Shown: in pieces, positions 58,247 to 64,000 of the stretch
How positions within the stretch are numbered: the first letter of the stretch is position 1
How the letters are laid out: every line of letters begins with the position of its first letter
Source: Allobosea sp. BH3
GTDB taxonomy: Bacteria > Pseudomonadota > Alphaproteobacteria > Rhizobiales > Beijerinckiaceae
Length of the DNA: 64,000 nt
Direction: 5' to 3'
Assembly (NCBI RefSeq): GCF_025499465.1
Contig: NZ_JAIMCA010000003.1
Location: forward strand, 124,001 to 188,000
Program-made: the position numbers and the translations under genes
Notes under the pieces: model-generated
Told to the model about the DNA's origin: nothing
Databases searched by the model: none
Seen by the model: only the letters and a program-made list of their open reading frames with translations

Positions 58247-59227
58247 TCAGGCCGAGGGTCTGAAGACGCATCGGAAGCCGACATGACTGGCGGAGGTATC
58301 CACCGGCTCCGGATGGCGCGCCGCGGGGCGGTAGCGCTTGCAGTAGCTGGGTGCGCAGAGATGCGAGCCACCCTTGAGCACCTTGCGGGGGATCCGGTTC
58401 TCGGGCTGACGCGGATCGTAGCTCTGGTCGGCGCGGGCGCCGCGCGGATTCCTGGGAATGCAGCAGGCCTTGGCGGCATCGGCTTGATGCTGCGGGACGT
58501 ACCAGTCGGCTGTCCATTCCCAGACATTGCCGATCATGTCGTGCAGACCGTAGCCGTTCGGCGGAAAGGCCGTGACGGGCGAGGTGCGTTCGAAGCCGTC
58601 CTCGCGCTTGTTCTGGAAAGGGAAAGCGCCTTGCCAGGTATTGGCCATATGCTGCCCGCCAGGCACGAGCTCGTCGCCCCAGGCGAATTCGGCGTCTTCA
58701 AGCCCGCCTCGCGCCGCATATTCCCATTCGGCTTCCGTCGGCAGCGCTTTGCCGGCCCAGGCGGCATAGGCCTCGGCATCGGCGTAGGCGACATGCACGA
58801 CCGGATGGTCGCCAGATTCCCTGATCGATGACCCCTGCCCATAGGGGCGACGCCAGTTCGCGCCGAACAGATAGGTCCACCATTGGCTCCAGTCGCGGAG
58901 ATCGACGGGATGGTCCGGTGGATTGAAAACGAGGGAGCCTGCCCTGAGCATGTGCGGCAAGGCGTTGGGATAAGCCTTCAGTTCGGGCGTCCGCTCAGCG
59001 ATGGTCACGTAGCCGGTCGCCCGCACGAATTCGCGGAACTGGCGGTTGGTGACCGGGGTGGGATCGATCCAGAAGCCGCCCACCGCAACATGATGCGAAG
59101 GCGCCTCTTCGGGATAATGGCGATCCGAGCCCATGCGGAACGTGCCGCCCCCAAGCCAGACCATGCCTGTATGAGACGCCTCGGCGGGGGCGGGATCATG
59201 CTGGGTCAAGGTCGTTTCGCGGAGCAT
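58247..59227 (-). CDS. Formylglycine-generating enzyme (SUMF1 family)
   Basis: About 326 residues, FGE-sulfatase fold. GMVWLGGGTFRMGSD opens the domain, RLPTEAEWEYAARGG (here ALPTEAEWEYAA) and NVWEWTADWY are the family blocks, and GGSHLCAPSYCKRYRPAAR carries the two copper-binding Cys. It oxidises the sulfatase Cys to formylglycine with O2. No signal peptide, so it acts in the cytoplasm, before Tat export of the sulfatase. The start is uncertain: ATG 59227 (GGGG upstream) or ATG 59245. It is in one operon with the sulfatase. Confidence 0.9.
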   Translation of the reverse strand: MLRETTLTQHDPAPAEASHTGMVWLGGGTFRMGSDRHYPEEAPSHHVAVGGFWIDPTPVTNRQFREFVRATGYVTIAERTPELKAYPNALPHMLRAGSLVFNPPDHPVDLRDWSQWWTYLFGANWRRPYGQGSSIRESGDHPVVHVAYADAEAYAAWAGKALPTEAEWEYAARGGLEDAEFAWGDELVPGGQHMANTWQGAFPFQNKREDGFERTSPVTAFPPNGYGLHDMIGNVWEWTADWYVPQHQADAAKACCIPRNPRGARADQSYDPRQPENRIPRKVLKGGSHLCAPSYCKRYRPAARHPEPVDTSASHVGFRCVFRPSA

Positions 59228-59304
59228 CGACAACCCCAATTTCATGAATGCGATCGTGCGGTCGGTTGCACGGGACGCCGCCAAGCGGCCATCAGCCGCG
59301 GCGA

Positions 59305-59505
59305 TCATTGTGGGCAGATGCCCCAGAAGCCCTGAGTGCGCTGGGGATCGGTCACACTCGTCAGGGAGTGTTCGAACCCGCCACGTTCTGGGAGATCGGA
59401 CGCCGCTATATGGATGCGCTCAGCCATCGCCATCGCACCATCGGCGGCGCGAAGCTCAAGCACGAACGAGAAGCCACAGCAGAGGGCAGACGCGAGCCTT
59501 GTCAT
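59305..59505 (-). CDS. Possible small secreted protein
   Basis: A 66-codon frame starting ATG at 59505 with GGGAACGG upstream. The first 26 residues (MTRLASALCCGFSFVLEL...GAMA) resemble a weak signal peptide, and the remaining 40 residues contain one Cys near the end (GFWGICPQ). It would be the first gene of the FGE/sulfatase operon. No family recognised; it could equally be a chance frame in the promoter region. Confidence 0.3.
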   Translation of the reverse strand: MTRLASALCCGFSFVLELRAADGAMAMAERIHIAASDLPERGGFEHSLTSVTDPQRTQGFWGICPQ

Positions 59506-59581
59506 CAGCCGTTCCCGAAGGTCAACATGCTGATCATTGCATGGCACCTGCCGGATGGCTTTTGGGGCAGTCCCTGAAACT

Positions 59582-59598
59582 GACGGGGGTAGACCCTG
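59582..59598 (-). promoter_or_regulatory. CAGGGT-type motif, copy 1
   Basis: Read on the minus strand the site is CAGGGTCTACCCCCGTC. It matches the plus-strand site at 59763-59781 at CAGGGTYTACCC and the closing CCGTC. Candidate binding site of the NarL-type response regulator encoded at 61679-62311. Confidence 0.4.
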
Positions 59599-59762
59599 AT
59601 TTGCAGCGCCCCGATCAGTGCCGATGCACAAGCAATCGCGGGGCAGTCAGGCATTGCGGCTGGCGCCGTCAGGAAACCCAGTTGCTCGTTCGTCCCCCAG
59701 CAAAATTCAGGGGCGATCACCGGGCAAAAGAGGAACCCGCTCTACTCGACATCGGTGCTACT

Positions 59763-59781
59763 CAGGGTTTACCCTACCGTC
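59763..59781 (+). promoter_or_regulatory. CAGGGT-type motif, copy 2
   Basis: CAGGGTTTACCCTACCGTC lies 26 bp upstream of the histidine kinase start. GGGTttACCC is itself a short palindrome, the symmetric form that NarL-type regulators prefer. Copies 1 and 2 face each other across 164 bp of spacer. Confidence 0.45.
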
Positions 59782-59806
59782 GGAGCTGGCTGCTCTTGGG
59801 GCGAGC

Positions 59807-61549
59807 ATGACGGATGCGGCAAACCAGTATGCCGTCAGATCTCCAGGGGGTGAACCCCGGGTAAAGACCACGATTCTCCTGACATTCCTCGGCATGGGCG
59901 CGGTTGCCTGTCTGGTCGCCGGCTCGTTGATGTTCGCGCGCGCGCACAACGAAAGTGCTGCCATCACGCAACAGGCCGTCACCCGAGCCGGGGCAATCTC
60001 GTTCGCCTTCGATCAGGAGGTGGCAGCGATCAACTATCTGCTGAAGGGGCTGTCGAAATCGCCCGCACTGCTTTCGGGTGATCTCCCGGCTCTGCATGAT
60101 CAGTTCAAGGCGACCCCGATTCCGGAAGATTCGTGGCTGATCTTCAACGACCTCGAAAAGCAGCTCGTCAACTCGCTGCGTCCGTTCGGGGCTCCGCTGC
60201 CGAGGCATGCGTCATTCGCCAACTATCAGGAGCAGATCGATCGCATTCGCGATCGCGGCTGGGCGGTCTCCGGCCGCATGTTCGCGCAGGTCAAAGGCAC
60301 TGTCGTCGTTGCGCTGAGCTTGCGGCTCAATGGTGCCGATGGCCAGATGACGCATTGGCTCACGACTATTCTGGGCGATGCGCGCCTGCGCAGTCTTCTC
60401 GGTGAACAGCATGTGCCGCCCGCGTGGACGAAGGGCGTCTACGACCGCAAGCTGGAGCCGATCGTCGTCGCGCGCGGCGCGCAGGTCGGATCGGCCATCC
60501 CGCCGCCAGCCGGTCTGGCAGCGAAAATCCCCGATCCCTCGTCCCACGACACTGTCGAAGGTCTTTTCGAGGACATTGACGAAAACGGCATTGCTGTCCT
60601 CGTCGCCTATCGCCATTCCGGAGCGACCAACTGGACGACCGTCGTGGCGGTCCCGCTCAGCGCTGTTCGAGCACCTCTCCATGCCAGCCTGTTGCAGATC
60701 AGCGGCTTGGGGATCGTCCTACTCCTGGCCAGTGGCGCGGCCGCTATCCTTGCCGCCCGGTTCATGGAACGGCCGCTGAAGGAACTCTCCGATCAACTCG
60801 TTTCATCGACGCGCCAGGTTGACGAGCTGTCGGGCCAATTGCTCGTTTTGCAGGAGGAAGAACGCCAGCAGATTGCGCGTGAGCTTCACGACTCCACGGC
60901 TCAGCATCTGGTTGCCGCCAATCTCGGACTCGCCATGCTGATGGGTGAAGTAATCCCGACGGAAGCCGCGCGGAAGAACGCCGAGGAGATCGAGAGCCTG
61001 CTCGGCAAGGCGCTTCGGGAGCTGCGGATCTTTACCTATCTGCTCCACCCGCCGGATCTTGCACGCGACGGGCTCCAGACCACCTTGCGTGAGTTCATCG
61101 AGGGCTTCGCGGAGAGAACCAAGCTCATCCCCAGGATCAGAATACCGGAGGAGGTCGATGCATTGCCGGTCGACATCCAGTGGTCGATCTTGCGTGTCGT
61201 GCAGGAGGCGCTGGCCAATGTCCACCGTCATGCGAGTGCCAAGCATGTCGCCGTTGATGCGCGGATGAGCCTGGGCCGCCTGGTCGTCCGCATCCGCGAT
61301 GACGGGCACGGCATGGCGCGGCGAGGATCCGATGACAGGCAAGTCCGTTTCGGCGTCGGCATTCCCGGGATGCGGGCGCGCCTCAAGCAATTCGGGGGGG
61401 ATCTGCGAATCAAGACGGGGCTTCGGGGAACATCGGTCATAGCGATCGTGCCGCTGTCGCTTATCGGGCGCGCCTCGACTCGCGCCGAGCATCTCCTGGA
61501 GGTCTTGCTGGCTCGCGCGCCCCGCGTGCCGAAACAAGCTGCAAGTTGA
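59807..61549 (+). CDS. NarL-type sensor histidine kinase
   Basis: A 580-residue membrane histidine kinase. Helix 1 is at about 19-43, a periplasmic sensor region of about 250 residues follows (no family recognised, Cache/CHASE-like size), helix 2 is at about 295-319, then a coiled linker and HisKA_3 with EERQQIARELHDSTAQHL (His361). The HATPase_c domain has VVQEALANVHRHA and DDGHGM. The ATG at 59807 follows GGGGCGAGC; longer in-frame upstream sequence from 59618 looks non-coding. It would phosphorylate the response regulator encoded 129 bp downstream. Confidence 0.9.
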   Translation: MTDAANQYAVRSPGGEPRVKTTILLTFLGMGAVACLVAGSLMFARAHNESAAITQQAVTRAGAISFAFDQEVAAINYLLKGLSKSPALLSGDLPALHDQFKATPIPEDSWLIFNDLEKQLVNSLRPFGAPLPRHASFANYQEQIDRIRDRGWAVSGRMFAQVKGTVVVALSLRLNGADGQMTHWLTTILGDARLRSLLGEQHVPPAWTKGVYDRKLEPIVVARGAQVGSAIPPPAGLAAKIPDPSSHDTVEGLFEDIDENGIAVLVAYRHSGATNWTTVVAVPLSAVRAPLHASLLQISGLGIVLLLASGAAAILAARFMERPLKELSDQLVSSTRQVDELSGQLLVLQEEERQQIARELHDSTAQHLVAANLGLAMLMGEVIPTEAARKNAEEIESLLGKALRELRIFTYLLHPPDLARDGLQTTLREFIEGFAERTKLIPRIRIPEEVDALPVDIQWSILRVVQEALANVHRHASAKHVAVDARMSLGRLVVRIRDDGHGMARRGSDDRQVRFGVGIPGMRARLKQFGGDLRIKTGLRGTSVIAIVPLSLIGRASTRAEHLLEVLLARAPRVPKQAAS

Positions 61550-61553
61550 AATT

Positions 61554-61570
61554 CAGGGTCTTCCACCCCC
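61554..61570 (+). promoter_or_regulatory. CAGGGT-type motif, copy 3
   Basis: CAGGGTCTTCCACCCCC lies directly after the kinase stop and before the response regulator, followed 14 bp later by a further CAGGGTTTGCAGGGG. The match to copies 1 and 2 is limited to CAGGGTYT and the C-rich end, so this copy is the weakest. Confidence 0.3.
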
Positions 61571-61678
61571 TGTTTCAGGGTTTGCAGGGGGGTGGGGCGA
61601 GAAGCCTCCGGTGTAGGCTGCCCGAGGGGAACATCGGCCGAGTCTGTTCGATCTCGCCACGGCAGAGGGGGCTTCGCG

Positions 61679-62311
61679 ATGACGAGTATCCTGATCGCCG
61701 ACGATCATGATGTCGTTCGATCCGGAGTGCGAAGCATTCTGGCCGCGCAGGATGGCTGGGAGGTCGTCGGCGAGGCCGCGGATGGGAAGGCTGCGGTTAC
61801 CATGGCGCAGGCGCTTCGACCGGATGTCGCAGTCCTCGACTATGGACTTCCGCTGATCAACGGGGTCGAGGCTACCAGACAGATCCGGGCACGGGTTCCC
61901 GGCGTCGAGATCCTGATCTTCACCATGCACGATACCGACACGCTCGTGCGCGATGTGCTGGAGGCCGGGGCGCGGGGGTTCCTGCTCAAATCCGACGCCC
62001 GCCAGCTATTGATCTCGGCAGTTCAGAGCCTCGCCGATCACAAGCCGTTCTTCACCGGCCGGGTTTCGCAGACCCTGCTCGACGACTATCTGTCAAAGGG
62101 GCGCAGCGACCATGACGTTCTGTCCGCGCGCGAGAGATCTGTTGTCCAGCTCATCGCCGAGGGCAGGACGAACAAGCAGATCGCAGATGTGCTGAGCGTC
62201 AGCACCAAGACGGTCGAGACCCACCGCGCCACGGCAATGAGAAAGCTCAATCTCGAGACGACCGCAGCGCTGATCCGCTACGCGATCCGAAACCGGTTGG
62301 TCGAAGCGTGA
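61679..62311 (+). CDS. LuxR/NarL-family response regulator
   Basis: A 210-residue response regulator. The receiver has DD at 8-9, phospho-acceptor Asp54 in VAVLDYGLP, and Lys104 in FLLKSD. The output domain is a LuxR-type helix-turn-helix at about 145-205 (LSARERSVVQLIAEG then TNKQIADVLSVSTKTVETH). It is the cognate partner of the kinase just upstream. Target genes are not known; the divergent FGE/sulfatase operon and its own operon are the nearest candidates. Confidence 0.92.
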   Translation: MTSILIADDHDVVRSGVRSILAAQDGWEVVGEAADGKAAVTMAQALRPDVAVLDYGLPLINGVEATRQIRARVPGVEILIFTMHDTDTLVRDVLEAGARGFLLKSDARQLLISAVQSLADHKPFFTGRVSQTLLDDYLSKGRSDHDVLSARERSVVQLIAEGRTNKQIADVLSVSTKTVETHRATAMRKLNLETTAALIRYAIRNRLVEA

Positions 62312-62435
62312 GAGCCGAATTTGCCGCGTCGGCGTTTCCGGACGCTTCGACCAGAGGACTTCCTTATCGGGTTGCCCCATGTGCCATTCTCATCGTGGCA
62401 GCCGTGACCTTCTGGATTCCCGAGAGCGAAGTCGC

Positions 62436-62450
62436 CGGACCGAAGGTCCG
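62436..62450. terminator. Small hairpin between convergent genes
   Basis: CGGACC (62436-62441) pairs with GGTCCG (62445-62450) around GAA. It is in the 256-bp spacer between the response regulator and batD stops, which otherwise shows no gene. No T-run, so a weak terminator call. Confidence 0.35.
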
Positions 62451-62567
62451 CTCAGAAATAAGATAGTTCAGGCGATAGGTATCGAGGTTCGCGCGAGGAT
62501 GGCATGATTCGCAACGCGCTCGCGCGACGCGCGTTCAGATTCCCGCCTCGCCGATCTGTTACTCTCG

Positions 62568-63854
62568 TCAGCCCACCCATGGACCGTTTTGGATCGGCGT
62601 CGGTGTCCGCTCCGCTGGATTGAGCGGCGGCAAGACGACGGTTCTCCCCAAGGAAGCGGTCGGCGGAGCCCACCCAGCGACGGCACGTGCGAGATCATGC
62701 CCGCTATCCGCGTCCCAATCGCCGTTCGAGCTGAAGTTCGCGCGCTCGAGCCGGGCCAGGAGGGGACGGACCGCCGGGCCGCGGTCGAGAAGGATGCGAT
62801 CCTCGGGCGCCAGTCGAAGGCGCCACTGCGCCAGGGTGCGATATGTGGCCACGGCATCCCCCATCCGGGCAACGCGTGTCAGTTCGCGCCTACTGAACGC
62901 CGGGGACGACCAATACCTCTCCCGGGCGATCCGCCAATGTCGATGCGCCAGCCATGCGGCCAGCGCGAAGAGGACGCCGCCGGTGAGGATCAGCGCGCCC
63001 ATCGCCCATGGCATCGACCCATGCGAGGTGCCGCGGCCGGACGCGGGCGGGGCGACCGAGACCGTGATGCCGGAAAGGGTCTCCTCCCGAACCGCCTTGC
63101 CGGGAAGGGACAGCCAGGGTTGATGCAATGCGGGCAGATCGAACGAACCCGGCTTCTCGAAGACGTACGTGGCCTTGTCGGTTCGGTGGCCGTCGATCCC
63201 GATTCGTGTCGATCGGTCGTCGACCACCGGCTGGTCGACATAGACCCTGACGCCGTCCGGTGCGGTGAATCGGAACTCGGCCATGCCCAGCGCGGGAACA
63301 CCTTCGGCCCGTCGCTCGATCATGCGGACGATGGCGTCACCCGCCTTGAACTGCTTGGTCCCCGGGGCAGGCGACCAGCTCTGCATGACACTGACGCGGT
63401 CGGCGACGAGGACTGGCTCGGATGGATCGATATCGGGCGGTACGTTGACTTCCAGTTTCGTCTGCTCGCCCTTGGCAGAGCCGACCGGATCGCCGTTGCG
63501 GGCGAGGAGCGTGACTGCCGCAGCCGGAATCACGATGATTCCTCCCCTCCGCGGGAAGGCGACGAATTCGAAGGTCTGGCCGACATAGGCCTGGCCATCG
63601 ATGGTGTCGCGGATGGTGACGCCCTGGCTTTCGAAGCGCATGATCTGCGCGCCCGCCGCCTCGGGAATCCTGACCTGCGGTGGATGGAGCATCTCTCCCG
63701 GGAAGAGGACCGCGACGTTCACGGTGACGGGCTGGCCGATCACGATTCCTTCGCTCGGCTTCAGGGTCGTACGCACGACGGGCGCCGCTCCGGGAGACTG
63801 GGAGAGCGCCGGAACGGGAGCCACCAGCAGGATGATGGCGAGCAGGAACCTCAT
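62568..63854 (-). CDS. batD: BatD-like (oxygen/aerotolerance) membrane protein
   Basis: A 428-residue protein. A Sec signal (MRFLLAIILLVAPVPALS) is followed by a beta-rich periplasmic region with the BatD-type VRTTLKPSEGIVIGQPVTVNV and YVGQTFEFVAFPRRGG segments. One membrane helix lies at about 283-302 (MGALILTGGVLFALAAWLA), then a cytoplasmic tail of about 110 residues. BatD works with MoxR, BatA and BatB, probably in assembly or stress tolerance of envelope proteins. The ATG overlaps the stop of the gene upstream. Confidence 0.82.
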   Translation of the reverse strand: MRFLLAIILLVAPVPALSQSPGAAPVVRTTLKPSEGIVIGQPVTVNVAVLFPGEMLHPPQVRIPEAAGAQIMRFESQGVTIRDTIDGQAYVGQTFEFVAFPRRGGIIVIPAAAVTLLARNGDPVGSAKGEQTKLEVNVPPDIDPSEPVLVADRVSVMQSWSPAPGTKQFKAGDAIVRMIERRAEGVPALGMAEFRFTAPDGVRVYVDQPVVDDRSTRIGIDGHRTDKATYVFEKPGSFDLPALHQPWLSLPGKAVREETLSGITVSVAPPASGRGTSHGSMPWAMGALILTGGVLFALAAWLAHRHWRIARERYWSSPAFSRRELTRVARMGDAVATYRTLAQWRLRLAPEDRILLDRGPAVRPLLARLERANFSSNGDWDADSGHDLARAVAGWAPPTASLGRTVVLPPLNPAERTPTPIQNGPWVG

Positions 63855-64000
63855 GGCGGCGCCCCGACGCTGCCAGCACTGAGCTGATAGGCGAACTTGG
63901 CGCGCAGGAAGTCGGCAGGCCGGGTCTGGACACGCTTCAGCCAGAGCGCGCGCACCGCCTCGTCCGACATCGGCGTCGCCTGCTCGATCGTGGTGTCCTC
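63851..64000 (-). CDS. C-terminal end of a BatB-like (VWA/TPR) protein, 5' end outside window
   Basis: Only the last 49 codons are seen. MSDEAVRALWLKRVQTRP and ADFLRAKFAYQL resemble the end of BatB proteins (pattern LEQWLRxxPDDPxGLLRRKFxYQ), a von Willebrand A and TPR protein encoded next to batD. The stop overlaps the batD start (ATGA), which shows co-translation. The call rests on this short tail and on its place before batD. Confidence 0.6.
   Translation of the reverse strand, partial: EDTTIEQATPMSDEAVRALWLKRVQTRPADFLRAKFAYQLSAGSVGAPP

Larger units (their letters stand above)
59228..59806. promoter_or_regulatory. 579-bp divergent spacer between FGE and histidine kinase genes
   Basis: Promoters for both directions must lie here. 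It contains two copies of a CAGGGT-type motif (59582-59598 and 59763-59781, in opposite orientation) and one small minus-strand frame (59305-59505) that may be a gene. Long frames on the plus strand through this region show no family-like sequence. Confidence 0.45.

Overview
The window reads as chromosomal DNA of a high-GC alphaproteobacterium, most likely Hyphomicrobiales (Rhizobiales; the Bosea/Methylobacterium/Rhizobium style of gene content). The evidence is dense operons with ATGA overlaps, many periplasmic-binding-protein transporters, an ACR3-type arsenic operon, a Bat operon and one near-perfect EcfG (general stress) promoter. The genus is an inference. I saw no rRNA, tRNA, CRISPR array or intact insertion sequence.

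Layout. (1) 1-14.6 kb, mostly minus strand: a peptide-type ABC transporter (permease cut by the window edge, Tat-exported binding protein), two type II haloacid-dehalogenase-like HAD proteins, a class III aminotransferase, a DadA/PuuB-like FAD amine oxidase, succinate-semialdehyde dehydrogenase (gabD), a second aldehyde dehydrogenase, a cupin, a GhrA-like hydroxyacid dehydrogenase, two paralogous GNAT acetyltransferases and an HSL-type hydrolase. It looks like an amine/amino-acid utilisation island. (2) 14.7-16.0 kb: two small proteins behind an EcfG-type promoter, and a lipocalin lipoprotein. (3) 16.4-21.8 kb: a complete livKHMGF branched-chain-type ABC operon ending in an SMP-30/lactonase gene. 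(4) 21.9-24.7 kb: a patchwork with a TctC-family relic, a DeoR regulator divergent from nudK across a shared palindrome, a small lipoprotein, a relic of a NUDIX C-terminus and a small P-loop kinase in AT-richer DNA.

(5) 24.9-35.4 kb: a large minus-strand catabolic unit behind a divergent LysR gene and a perfect 8+8 bp palindrome. It encodes a three-part flavin/[2Fe-2S] dehydrogenase (DAO-type subunit, small ferredoxin-like subunit, HcnB-like subunit), an aldehyde dehydrogenase, a DapA-family lyase, a polar amino acid ABC transporter, a saccharopine-dehydrogenase-like oxidoreductase and an Asp/Glu-racemase-like protein. The parts list resembles hydroxyproline and opine catabolism but with a different racemase. 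(6) 35.9-45.1 kb: two peptide-type permeases and a binding protein without ATPase genes, wrapped around hydantoinase/oxoprolinase B and A, with a divergent GntR regulator and an opine-dehydrogenase-like gene. (7) 45.1-51.7 kb: two carboxymuconolactone-decarboxylase-fold proteins divergent from a LysR regulator, a flavin monooxygenase-like protein and a tripartite tricarboxylate transporter (TctC/B/A).

(8) 52.0-56.4 kb: an arsenic operon: arsR, two arsenate reductases of unrelated classes, acr3, a second arsR, a flavoprotein with a nine-cysteine tail, and a frameshifted, truncated MFS transporter remnant. (9) 56.6-62.3 kb: a Tat-exported sulfatase next to its formylglycine-generating enzyme, divergent from a NarL-type histidine kinase/response-regulator pair; a repeated CAGGGT-type motif flanks the kinase gene. 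(10) 62.6-64 kb: batD and the end of a batB-like gene, continuing out of the window.

Most genes fall into familiar families. The less ordinary material is the combination of families in regions 5 and 6, the Cys-tailed flavoprotein of the ars operon, the sulfatase/FGE/two-component neighbourhood, and three gene relics that sit in apparently empty spacers.
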